Assembly (NCBI GenBank): GCA_019746135.1
Contig: JAIESI010000174.1
Coordinates: 1-40,363 of the forward strand
Length of the DNA stretch: 40,363 nucleotides
From: Xanthobacteraceae bacterium
GTDB taxonomy: Bacteria; Pseudomonadota; Alphaproteobacteria; Rhizobiales; Xanthobacteraceae
Direction of reading: 5' to 3'
Shown: piece by piece, positions 6,757-14,374 of the stretch
Layout: each line of letters begins with the position of its first letter
Numbering within the stretch: the stretch's first letter is position 1
Made by a program: the position numbers and the translations under genes
Notes under the pieces: generated by a model
Databases searched by the model: none
Told to the model about the DNA's origin: nothing
Seen by the model: only the letters and a program-made list of their open reading frames with translations

Positions 6757-7929
6757 ATGATTTCGAGCCGGGACCGCATCCTCACCACCCATGTCGGCAG
6801 CCTGCCGCGCAACGAGAAGCTCTCCGACCTCCTGATGGCGCAGGAGGAAGGCAAGCCGTACGAGCCGGCGGCGCTGACCACGGCCATGGACAACGCGGTG
6901 CGCCACGTGGTGCAGGCGCAGATCGAGGCCGGCATCGACGTCGGCAACGACGGCGAGCAGGGCCGGATCGGCTTCCAGACCTACGTGCCGCAGCGCATGA
7001 CCGGCTTTGCCGGCGTGTCGAAGCGCCGCCGCGGCCAGGAGTTCGAGGAGTTTCCCGAGCTGCTCGCCTACCTGATGCGCCGGTTTCCGAACCCGACCAA
7101 GAGCCAGCAGGGCGCGCCGGAGGCCCAGGCCGACATCAAATATGTCGACCTCAAGCCGATCACCGAGGAGACCGCGCGCTTCAACCGGATCGCCGGCGAG
7201 CTCGGCGCGTTCTCCGAGCGCTTCATGACCGCGGCCTCGCCCGGCATCATCTCGACGACGATGCTCAACGCCTATTACGACTCGCACGACGCCTACCTCG
7301 ACGCGATCGCGCGCGAGATGAGCAAGGAGTACCAGGCGGTGCACAAGGCCGGGCTCATTCTGCAGATCGATGCGCCGGACCTCGCGATGGACCGCACCAT
7401 GATGTATCGCGATCTCTCCGACAGCGACTTCGTCAAGCGCTGCGAGCGCCATGTCGCCGCGATCAACAAGGCCATCGAGGGCATCCCGCGCGACCGGGTG
7501 CGGCTGCATGTCTGCTACGGCAACTGGGAAGGCCCGCACATCCACGACATTCCGCTGGAGACGATCCTGCCGGCGCTCTACACCGCCAACGTCGGCGCGC
7601 TGACGATCGAGTTCTCCAACCCGCGCCACGCGCACGAATATGCGGCGCTGAAGCAGCACAAGCTGCCGCCGCACATGCTGCTCATTCCCGGCGTGATCGA
7701 GACCACGTCAAACTTCGTCGAGCATCCCGAGGTGGTGGCGCGGCGGATCGAGGAGGCGGTGGCGGCGGTCGGCGACCGCGAGCGGGTGATCGCCTCGACC
7801 GACTGCGGCTTCGGCACGTTCACCAAGCGCGAATGGGTGATCGAGCCGGTGGTGTGGCTGAAGCTGAAGTCGCTGCGCGAGGGCGCCGACATCGCCTCGC
7901 AGCGGCTGTGGGGCAAGAGGGTGGCTTAG
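6757..7929 (+). CDS. Cobalamin-independent methionine synthase II-like (MetE C-terminal family) protein
   Basis: This 390-residue protein has the fold of the C-terminal catalytic half of MetE, a zinc-dependent methyl or alkyl transferase barrel. The opening ILTTHVGSLPR is characteristic, and the zinc ligand region is visible as HVCYGNW (His and Cys) with the second cysteine in ASTDCGFGTF near the C-terminus. It lacks the N-terminal half of true MetE, so it is unlikely to be the housekeeping methionine synthase; relatives include epoxyalkane-coenzyme M transferase and uncharacterised thiol transferases. The ATG at 6757 follows cgggagcgcc. The gene is monocistronic. The actual substrate is unknown. 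Confidence 0.85.
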   Translation: MISSRDRILTTHVGSLPRNEKLSDLLMAQEEGKPYEPAALTTAMDNAVRHVVQAQIEAGIDVGNDGEQGRIGFQTYVPQRMTGFAGVSKRRRGQEFEEFPELLAYLMRRFPNPTKSQQGAPEAQADIKYVDLKPITEETARFNRIAGELGAFSERFMTAASPGIISTTMLNAYYDSHDAYLDAIAREMSKEYQAVHKAGLILQIDAPDLAMDRTMMYRDLSDSDFVKRCERHVAAINKAIEGIPRDRVRLHVCYGNWEGPHIHDIPLETILPALYTANVGALTIEFSNPRHAHEYAALKQHKLPPHMLLIPGVIETTSNFVEHPEVVARRIEEAVAAVGDRERVIASTDCGFGTFTKREWVIEPVVWLKLKSLREGADIASQRLWGKRVA

Positions 7930-8086
7930 GCGGGCGCGCCCATGCGTCGGCCGCAGTTGCCGGATCTCCGGTTGCGGCAGAGCGAAGCGTTCCGCTTTTC
8001 CGAGGGCTCGCGCGGCCGTCGACAAGTTTGTATGGTCCGACCGCCGGATCATCCATCGCGTTGCGGGAGCGCGTGACACGCCTCTC

Positions 8087-9373
8087 ATGGCTGCCAGGGA
8101 ATTTCTGCGGGCGAATTGGCACGTCGTTACGATCGCCGTGACGGCGGGCGCCATCGCCTTCGCTGCGGTCTTCCTGGTGAGCACCGTGCCGCCACGCACG
8201 ATCACGATGGCGACCGGGCCCGAGGGGGGTGGCTACCAGGAGCTCGGCAAACGATATCGGGCGTTGCTGGCCGAAAAGGGCGTGGAGCTCAAGCTCGTCG
8301 CAACGGCAGGCAGCGTGGAAAACCTGGCGCTGCTGCGCGATCCGCGCTCCGGCGTGGATATCGCGCTGGTGCAGGGCGGCACCGTCGGCAAGCAGCCGGG
8401 CGAGCTCGAGTCGCTTGGAACGCTGTTCTACGAGCCGCTGTGGATCTTCCATCGCGGCGGCTTGCAGGGCGAGACGCTGGCCGCCTTTCGCGGCCGGAAG
8501 GTTTCCATCGGACCGGTCGGCGGCGGGTCACACGCGCTGATCGTCCAGTTGCTCGAGCGCAACAATGTCGATCAGGGCTTTGCCGAGTTTCTGGCGCTCC
8601 CGCCGCAGGAGGCCGCCGACAAGCTCCTCGCCGGCGAGATCGATGCCGCGGCCATGCTCGCATCGTGGGACGCGCCGGTGGTCCAGCAACTCATTGCCGA
8701 CGAACACATCGCGCTTCTCAACATGGCCCGCGCGGACGCCTATGTCGCGCTCTATCCGTTCCTGAGCAAGGCTGTGGTGCCGCGGGGCGTCGGCGACCTT
8801 GCCAAGGATCTACCGCCGGCCGACGTCACGTTGTTCGCATCCAAGGCGAGCCTGGCCGTGCGCAAGGATCTGCATCCTGCGATCCAGTACCTTCTGCTGA
8901 GCACCGCGGAGCAGGTCCACTCCGGGGTGACGATGTTCAATCGCAGCGGGGCTTTCCCGGCAGCCGAAAGCATCGAGCTGCCGCTCTCCAACGAGGCCGT
9001 GCAGTTCTACAAATCCGGGCAGCCGTTCCTGCAGAATAACCTTCCGTTCTGGATGGCGTCGCTGGTCGGACGCCTGCTCGTCCTGCTGATCCCGATCGTC
9101 GCCGTGCTCTACCCGATGATGCGGTTCCTGCCCGCATTGTACGGCTGGATGATGCGCCGCAAGATCGCGCGGCTGTATGGCGAGCTGAGATTTCTCGAGG
9201 ACGAGATCACGGGCGGAGGAGCGGCCAAGACCGCGGAACTGATGGCGCGCCTCGACCACCTCGAGAGCCAGGCGAACCAGCTCAGGATGCCGATCGCGTA
9301 TGAAAGCCTGCTGTATCTGTTGCGCAATCACATCGGTGTGGTGCGCAACCGCCTGGCAGCGGGTCGGCCGTGA
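8087..9373 (+). CDS. TAXI-family TRAP transporter solute receptor, membrane-anchored
   Basis: The 428-residue protein carries the TAXI receptor domain: ITMATGPEGGGYQELGKRY near residue 45, then VDIALVQGGTVGK and GGGSHALIVQLL. Unlike the usual periplasmic TAXI protein of about 320 residues with a cleaved signal, it has a transmembrane segment at about residues 14-34 and a second one near 325-345 (GRLLVLLIPIVAVLYPMM), followed by a basic cytoplasmic tail with a likely coiled coil (LMARLDHLESQANQLR). No TRAP membrane subunit is adjacent. It may tether a receptor to the membrane or serve in sensing; transport has not been shown by context. The start has only a weak ribosome site. Confidence 0.8.
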   Translation: MAAREFLRANWHVVTIAVTAGAIAFAAVFLVSTVPPRTITMATGPEGGGYQELGKRYRALLAEKGVELKLVATAGSVENLALLRDPRSGVDIALVQGGTVGKQPGELESLGTLFYEPLWIFHRGGLQGETLAAFRGRKVSIGPVGGGSHALIVQLLERNNVDQGFAEFLALPPQEAADKLLAGEIDAAAMLASWDAPVVQQLIADEHIALLNMARADAYVALYPFLSKAVVPRGVGDLAKDLPPADVTLFASKASLAVRKDLHPAIQYLLLSTAEQVHSGVTMFNRSGAFPAAESIELPLSNEAVQFYKSGQPFLQNNLPFWMASLVGRLLVLLIPIVAVLYPMMRFLPALYGWMMRRKIARLYGELRFLEDEITGGGAAKTAELMARLDHLESQANQLRMPIAYESLLYLLRNHIGVVRNRLAAGRP

Positions 9374-9419
9374 TCGTTGTTGTGTAAACCGGCATCGGCG
9401 CCGCCCCGTCGCTGCGCTT

Positions 9420-9481
9420 TGGGCATGGCTTGGGCATGGCATGGGTATGGGCATGGGCATGGATATCCGGCCACGGATATC
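9420..9481. repeat. TGGGCA-type hexamer tract followed by an 8-bp hairpin
   Basis: From 9420 to 9465 the sequence is built of degenerate TGGGCA/TGGCA/TGGGTA units with five GGG runs. Directly after it gatatccg (9462-9469) and cggatatc (9474-9481) form a perfect stem with a GCCA loop. The block fills the space between the TAXI gene and the following Bug gene. Confidence 0.65.
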
Positions 9482-9570
9482 GCGCCGGGCGGTTTGTGGG
9501 GTAAAAAGGTGGCCTGGACGGCCGGACAGCGGCGCAAAGACGCCGCGCAACCGGCCTGCGGGAGGAAACC

Positions 9571-10572
9571 ATGCGCCAAGTCGATCTGCGCCATCTCAAT
9601 CTCGGGCGTCGCCTCGCTATGACGATCGCGGTCGTTGCGGCCACCGCCCTGCCCGCCGCCGCCCAGACCGCGGGACAGTGGCCGGAGCGCCCGGTTCGCA
9701 TGATCGTGCCGCTCGGCGCGGGCGGGCCTGCCGATCTGGTCGGCCGCTACATCGCGCAGCAGCTCGGCGAGCGGTTCAAGCAGTCGTTCTTCATCGAGAA
9801 CCGCCCCGGCGCGGCCGGCATCATCGGCACCGCCGAGGCCGCCAAGGCGGCAGCGGACGGCTATACCCTGCTCGTCGTCGCCTCGCCGCATGTCAACCTC
9901 GAGATCCTCAGCACCAACAAGCCGTACGTGCTGATGCGCGATTTCGTGCCAGTGGGGATGACCTTCTCGACCGATGCGATACTCGTGGTGCATCCCGCGG
10001 TGCCGGCGAAGTCCGTGACCGAGCTGATTGCGCTTGCGAAGTCGAAGCCCGGCGCGCTGACCTATGCGTCGTCCGGCCCCGGCTCGAACAAGCATCTCGG
10101 CGGCGAGCTGTTCAAGCTGATGAGCGGCACGGACATCCTGCACGTCGCCTACAAGGGCTCGACCGGCGCACGCAACGACATCATCGGCGGACACGTGCAG
10201 ATGATGTTCGACGAGGTGCCCTCGGTCGCGCCCAATGTGAAGGCAGGCCAGGTCCGCGCGCTGGGCGTCACCGGCGCCAAGCGCTCGAACGCGCTGCCGG
10301 ACGTGCCGACGGTGTCGGAGGCCGGCGTGCCGGGCTACGAGCACACCGGGTGGTTCGGCATCATGGCGCCGACCGGAACGCCGAAGCCGGTCGTCGACCT
10401 GCTCAACGCCGAGATCAGGGCGATGCTGGCGCGGCCCGACGTGAAGGCCTATTGGGCAAAACAGGACACCGAGACGATGTCGATGACGCCCGCGGAGACC
10501 GACGCCTTCCTGCGCGCCGAAATCGAAAAGTGGACCAAAGTGGTGAAGGCCGCCAACATCAAGCTCGAGTGA
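9571..10572 (+). CDS. Bug-family (TctC-like) substrate-binding protein
   Basis: This 333-residue periplasmic receptor belongs to the Bug/TctC family, which captures carboxylates and other small molecules for tripartite tricarboxylate transporters. After an N-terminal signal (LAMTIAVVAATALPAAAQ) come the Bug hallmarks: PERPVRMIVPLGAGGPAD, the ENRPGAAGIIG loop, AADGYTLL and the LPDVPTVSEAG motif near residue 245. A strong ribosome site (gggaggaaacc) precedes the ATG. There is no TctA or TctB partner nearby, so it is an orphan receptor, as is common in Bug-rich genomes. The ligand is unknown. Confidence 0.92.
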   Translation: MRQVDLRHLNLGRRLAMTIAVVAATALPAAAQTAGQWPERPVRMIVPLGAGGPADLVGRYIAQQLGERFKQSFFIENRPGAAGIIGTAEAAKAAADGYTLLVVASPHVNLEILSTNKPYVLMRDFVPVGMTFSTDAILVVHPAVPAKSVTELIALAKSKPGALTYASSGPGSNKHLGGELFKLMSGTDILHVAYKGSTGARNDIIGGHVQMMFDEVPSVAPNVKAGQVRALGVTGAKRSNALPDVPTVSEAGVPGYEHTGWFGIMAPTGTPKPVVDLLNAEIRAMLARPDVKAYWAKQDTETMSMTPAETDAFLRAEIEKWTKVVKAANIKLE

Positions 10573-10602
10573 GCCTGCGCGCGGAGAATTGGCTTCCGGA
10601 AC

Positions 10603-10812
10603 TCAGGCGGCGGGCTGGACTGCGCCGGTTCCCGGCGCGGCAGTCCGCTCCTCAGCATCGGCGAGTTGCAGATACATCTGCTCCAGACGGAGATAGCGCT
10701 GGCGCCCATCGTCGTCGTGGGTCTGCTTGGCCAAGGCCCGGCAACGTTCGGCCTGTTTTCTGAGGCGGTTGGCACTCACCGTGTCTGCACCTGCGGTATT
10801 TGCACCTGCCAT
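10603..10812 (-). CDS. Small conserved-looking hypothetical protein
   Basis: This 69-residue, charged, mostly helical protein has the pattern LRKQAERCRALAKQT...RQRYLRLEQMYLQLADAEE, a heptad-like arrangement typical of short uncharacterised proteins in Bradyrhizobium relatives. There is no signal or membrane segment. A good ribosome site (agaggaaaag) precedes the ATG at 10812. It is convergent with the Bug gene. I assign no function. Confidence 0.65.
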   Translation of the reverse strand: MAGANTAGADTVSANRLRKQAERCRALAKQTHDDDGRQRYLRLEQMYLQLADAEERTAAPGTGAVQPAA

Positions 10813-10883
10813 GGATCACTTTTCCTCTGTGACCCGACAATTGCAGTGCAGCATCTTTCATGTCGCGTTGCAACATGAATCTG

Positions 10884-11369
10884 TCACACGGGCGAAGATG
10901 TCCGGCGTTGTACGACCAAAGTCGATGTCATGACCTGAACCGGCTCGCCGCGCTGGTTGAGCGTCGTGGTGCGGACCTTCGCGAGCCCCTGCTCCGGCCT
11001 GGACCGCGACGGCCGGACCTCCAGCACCTCGGTTTCGACGCGGAGGCGGTCGCCCGGCCGGACCGGGCGCGGCCAGCGCACCTCCTCGACGCCGGCCCCG
11101 ACGATGCCGCCAGCGAGCGGCAGACCGCCCTCGACCAAAAGCTTCATCGTCACCGCCGCGGTGTGCCAGCCGCTCGCCGCAAGCCCGCGGAAGAAGGTCG
11201 CGCCCGCCAGAGCCTCGTCGAGATGAAACGGCTGCGGATCGAACTGCCGGGCAAAGGCCCTGATGCTCCCGGCGTCCATCTCCTGCGGCTCGCCGTCCGA
11301 CCAGTGAATTGCTCCGGGCACGAGATCCTCGAGATAGAGCGGCCGGGCCGTCAGCGTTTCGGTCGTCAT
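10884..11369 (-). CDS. MaoC-family (hot-dog fold) dehydratase
   Basis: The 161-residue protein is a single hot-dog domain of the MaoC/R-specific enoyl-CoA hydratase family. The FARQFDPQPFHLDEALA motif at about residues 38-54 supplies the catalytic Asp and His. The start at 11369 is supported by gaggag nine bases upstream; a longer frame overlapping the MATE gene is rejected. It follows the MATE gene by 11 bases and is probably cotranscribed with it. The substrate (an acyl-CoA or similar) is not evident, and the pairing with an efflux pump is unusual. Confidence 0.87.
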   Translation of the reverse strand: MTTETLTARPLYLEDLVPGAIHWSDGEPQEMDAGSIRAFARQFDPQPFHLDEALAGATFFRGLAASGWHTAAVTMKLLVEGGLPLAGGIVGAGVEEVRWPRPVRPGDRLRVETEVLEVRPSRSRPEQGLAKVRTTTLNQRGEPVQVMTSTLVVQRRTSSPV

Positions 11370-11380
11370 GACAACTCTCC

Positions 11381-12760
11381 TCACGAAGGCTGCACGGCCG
11401 GCACGGTTTTCGGCTTCGGCTCCGCGAACCACGAGCCGCTCGCCACGGCCACCACGTTGGCGACGCCATAGACCACAATCGCCCCGGCGAGCACCGCGAA
11501 CAGTCCGGTGCTGCCACCGAAACTCCGGACCGCGAACCAGCCGCCGCCTGCGGCAATGACGACGCGCGCAACCGCGATCAGCACGGCCCAGCCGACGCGG
11601 CCCGCGCCCTGCGAGGCGAAATACAGGAGCAGTCCCGCGCCGAAGAAGCCGTAGACCGGGCCGACGATGTGCAGGTAGCTGGTCCCGACCTCGATCATCT
11701 TCGGGTCGTGGCCGAACAGCGACAGCCACGCCGCCGGGAACAGCGCCGCCGCAAGCCCGATCGCCCCGGTGATGCCGAAGGCGATGGCTGCGCCGGTCCA
11801 CGCGACCTTGAGCGCGCGGTCCCGCCGCCCCGCGCCAATCGAGGTGCCGACCATCGCCGCAACCGGCGCGCCGAGGCCGAACACCAGCGGCACCAGGAGA
11901 TATTCCAGCCGCGCGCCGGTGCCGTAGCCGGCAACCGCCGCAGGCCCGACGAGACCGGCGAGGCCGGTCGCGGTCGCGATGGTGACGTTGGTCGAGACAC
12001 TGGAGATGGTCGAAGCGAGACCGACGCGGAGAATGTCGCGCATCGGCTCCCAGGCGAGCTTCGGCGGCACGCGCGCGGGCTTGAGCACGCCGCGGCCGGA
12101 CCAGATGTACCAGATGAAGATCGCGCAGCCGATCACGTAATAGAGCAGCACCGCGGCCGCACCGCCGGCAATGCCGAGCTGCGGCACCGGTCCGAGGCCG
12201 AAGATCAGCAGCGGCGACAGCGGGACAAGAAACACGGCGCCGACGCTGATCACCGCCGCCGGGAACAGCATGTTGCCGGTGCCGCGGATCACCGCCGCCA
12301 ACGAGTTGAACAGCCAGAGCGGAATGGCGCCGGCGAACACCAGCGTCGAGTAGGTCGTCGCCGCCGCCAGCGAACCGTCACGCCCGCCCATCAGCGCGTA
12401 GAGCTTTGGGCCGAACAGCAGCGCCGCGACCGTGGTCAGCGCGCCGAGCACGACCGTAATGGCGACCGCAGACCAGACCAGTTCGTTCGCCCGCTCGCGC
12501 TGCTGCGCGCCCAGCGCCCGGGCGACGGCCGACAGGATGCCGCCGCCCATCGCACCCGCCGACACCATCTGCAGCAGCATGAACAGCGGAAACACCAGCG
12601 CCATGCCGGCCAGCGCATCAAGCCCCAGCCTGGCGACGAAATAGGTCTCGATCAGCCCGATCGAGGCCTGCACCACCATGACCACCACGTTCGGCAGCGC
12701 GAGCCTGACGATCGTCGAGCCGACCGGGGCCTCCAGCAGCATCCGGGTCCGCGGGTCCAT
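11381..12760 (-). CDS. MATE-family multidrug/organic-cation efflux transporter
   Basis: This 459-residue protein has about twelve hydrophobic segments in two related halves, the MATE (NorM/DinF) layout. Family features include the first helix LALPNVVVMVVQASIGLIET, the LAAVIRGTGNM stretch at mid-protein and the repeated P-x(n)-G pattern. Length is normal. It would export organic compounds in exchange for Na+ or H+. It faces a MarR gene across 144 bases that contain two palindromic operators, one inside its own predicted promoter, so repression by that MarR protein is likely. Confidence 0.93.
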   Translation of the reverse strand: MDPRTRMLLEAPVGSTIVRLALPNVVVMVVQASIGLIETYFVARLGLDALAGMALVFPLFMLLQMVSAGAMGGGILSAVARALGAQQRERANELVWSAVAITVVLGALTTVAALLFGPKLYALMGGRDGSLAAATTYSTLVFAGAIPLWLFNSLAAVIRGTGNMLFPAAVISVGAVFLVPLSPLLIFGLGPVPQLGIAGGAAAVLLYYVIGCAIFIWYIWSGRGVLKPARVPPKLAWEPMRDILRVGLASTISSVSTNVTIATATGLAGLVGPAAVAGYGTGARLEYLLVPLVFGLGAPVAAMVGTSIGAGRRDRALKVAWTGAAIAFGITGAIGLAAALFPAAWLSLFGHDPKMIEVGTSYLHIVGPVYGFFGAGLLLYFASQGAGRVGWAVLIAVARVVIAAGGGWFAVRSFGGSTGLFAVLAGAIVVYGVANVVAVASGSWFAEPKPKTVPAVQPS

Positions 12761-12802
12761 GAAAACGCCCTTTCTGCAAAGCCAATCTGCAAAGCCCGAA
12801 CA

Positions 12803-12822
12803 AAAGGTGCATACGCACCTTT
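12803..12822. promoter_or_regulatory. Palindromic operator O1 (MarR-type)
   Basis: The 20-bp palindrome aaaggtgcatacgcaccttt has perfect 8-bp arms. Its centre is 33 bases, about three helical turns, from the centre of the related palindrome at 12836-12855. It lies in the shared promoter region of the MATE and MarR genes. Confidence 0.75.
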
Positions 12823-12832
12823 CCCTTGACCT

Positions 12833-12861
12833 TTGATAAGCGCATATGCACCTATTGCCAA
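12833..12861 (-). promoter_or_regulatory. MATE promoter with palindromic operator O2 in the spacer
   Basis: On the minus strand, TTGGCA (12861-12856), a 17-base spacer and TATCAA (12838-12833) form a good sigma-70 promoter for the MATE-MaoC pair. The 20-bp palindrome ataagcgcatatgcacctat at 12836-12855, a relative of O1 with a GCATATGC core, fills the spacer. This is a classic repression site. Confidence 0.75.
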
Positions 12862-12904
12862 GGGGACCGGCCCGATCGGCCGCCCGGTTTCAGGAATACG
12901 AGCC

Positions 12905-13342
12905 ATGCAAAAGCAACCGGCCCCGGCCCTCGAATCCGCCGAGTGCAACTGCCTCGCGTTGCGCCAGGCGGCGCGCCACGTCAGCCAGATTTATGACGGC
13001 TATCTCGCCGCGGTCGGACTGAAGACCACACAGTATTCGATTTTGGCGAAGCTCAGCCGGCTCGGGCCGCTGTCGATCAACGAGCTGGCGAAGTCGATGG
13101 TGATGGACCGCACCACGCTCGGCCGCGCGGTGCAGCCGCTCGCGCGCGACAAGCTCCTGACCATCGGCGCGGGCGACGACGGCCGGACGCGGCGGCTGAC
13201 GCTCACCGCGGCGGGACAGGCGAAGCTGAAGGCCGCGATGGGGCAGTGGCGCGAGGCGCAGAAGAAGTTCGAGCTGGCGTTCGGGGTGGACGACTCGGCC
13301 GCTCTCCGGACCGCGCTGCGGCGCGCCGTCGCCGCGACCTGA
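12905..13342 (+). CDS. MarR-family transcriptional regulator
   Basis: The 145-residue protein is a winged-helix MarR regulator. The helix-turn-helix and recognition helix read PLSINELAKSMVMDRTTLGR followed by the wing (GAGDDGRTRRLTLTAAG) at about residues 55-103, with helical dimerisation parts on either side. An ESAECNCLALRQAAR segment near the N-terminus has two cysteines (CNC) that could give redox sensitivity, which is inference. The start ATG at 12905 follows caggaa. It is divergent from the MATE gene and probably represses both itself and MATE-MaoC through the two palindromes between them. Confidence 0.92.
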   Translation: MQKQPAPALESAECNCLALRQAARHVSQIYDGYLAAVGLKTTQYSILAKLSRLGPLSINELAKSMVMDRTTLGRAVQPLARDKLLTIGAGDDGRTRRLTLTAAGQAKLKAAMGQWREAQKKFELAFGVDDSAALRTALRRAVAAT

Positions 13343-13428
13343 CCGGAAGTCGCGCCGGGGGTCCGACCGGTGACGCGATGCGAATTGTTCAATAACGTGC
13401 CTGCCCCAACATTGATCCGGGTTCGCGC

Positions 13429-14235
13429 ATGCTCATTCTCTACGACTTCGGCAATTCGGTCTGCTGCCAGAAGGTCCGCATCACGCTGGTCGAAAAAAGC
13501 CTCACCTGGGAGGCGCGGCGGGTCGACCTGTTCAAGACCGAGCAGTACGACCCGGACTATCTCAAGCTCAATCCCAAGGGCGTGGTGCCGACGCTGGTGC
13601 ACGACGGCACGCCGGTGATCGAGTCGACGCTGATCTGCGAATACCTCGACGAGACGTTTCCCGATCCGCCGCTGATGCCTTCGACGCCGGCCGAGCGGGC
13701 GCGGATGCGGCTGTGGAGCAAGTTCGTCGACGAGGGCCTGTTCGACGGCGCGACCGAGCTGAGCTTCTCGGCGATGTTCCGCGAGCGGATGCGGAGCATG
13801 AGCCCGGAGCTGCGCGAAAAGCGCTTCCGCAATGTCGGCGACCCGCGCCGCACCGACCGCTTCAAATCGACCTACGAGCACGGCGTGCATTCGCCGTTCG
13901 TGCTGCACGCGATCGCGGCCTATGAGCGCGCCTTCAGGCTGATGGAGCAGACGCTCGCCGAGCGGGGGCCGTGGCTGCTCGGGAAACAGCCGACGCTCGC
14001 CGACATCAACCTGATGCCGTTCGTCGCCCGCCTCGCCTATCTCGGGCTCCTCGGCGCGTGGACCGACGGGCGGCCGCGCATCAACGCCTGGTGGGCGATG
14101 GTGCAGCAATGGCCGAGCTTCAGACGCGGGCTGCACGACCTGATTTCGGAGGCCGAATTCGCCGAGATGCGAACCCACGGCCCGAAGATCCGCACCGACG
14201 TGGAGCGGCTCGTGGCCGGCCTGCGGGCAAGCTAA
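13429..14235 (+). CDS. Glutathione S-transferase family protein
   Basis: The 268-residue cytosolic protein has an N-terminal thioredoxin-like GST domain (LILYDFGNSVCCQKVRITL, then NPKGVVPTLVHDGTPVIES with the cis-proline and the ES glutathione-binding pair) and a helical C-terminal domain with LLGKQPTLADINLMPFV. At 268 residues it is longer than the common 200-230, with an insert at about residues 115-150; this resembles beta-etherase and related aromatic-handling GSTs. Substrate unknown. The stop codon falls inside the stem of the following hairpin. Confidence 0.92.
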   Translation: MLILYDFGNSVCCQKVRITLVEKSLTWEARRVDLFKTEQYDPDYLKLNPKGVVPTLVHDGTPVIESTLICEYLDETFPDPPLMPSTPAERARMRLWSKFVDEGLFDGATELSFSAMFRERMRSMSPELREKRFRNVGDPRRTDRFKSTYEHGVHSPFVLHAIAAYERAFRLMEQTLAERGPWLLGKQPTLADINLMPFVARLAYLGLLGAWTDGRPRINAWWAMVQQWPSFRRGLHDLISEAEFAEMRTHGPKIRTDVERLVAGLRAS

Positions 14236-14275
14236 AGCGGGATGACTTTTCTTCGAATCGTTATCCCGCTTTAGC
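14231..14275 (+). terminator. 13-bp perfect stem-loop at the end of the GST gene
   Basis: gctaaagcgggat (14231-14243) pairs perfectly with 14263-14275 over a 19-base loop and is followed by ttcttgttt. It overlaps the GST stop codon. It probably ends transcription of the GST gene and is also the first half of repeat R2-A. Confidence 0.6.
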
Positions 14276-14284
14276 TTCTTGTTT

Positions 14285-14357
14285 GAGCATGATCTTTTCC
14301 GAAAACCGCTTCACACCCCGGATCAAGTCCGGGGCAGGCTTTTTCGGGATCATGCTC
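14285..14357. repeat. Palindromic repeat element R2-A
   Basis: This 73-bp element has 10-bp terminal inverted repeats (gagcatgatc at 14285-14294 and its complement at 14348-14357) and an inner hairpin ccccgga-tcaag-tccgggg at 14316-14334. Related copies lie at 18029-18100 (same orientation) and about 37370-37432 (inverted). It sits between two convergent genes. Confidence 0.85.
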
Positions 14358-14374
14358 TAGTTAGCCGGTCTCCG

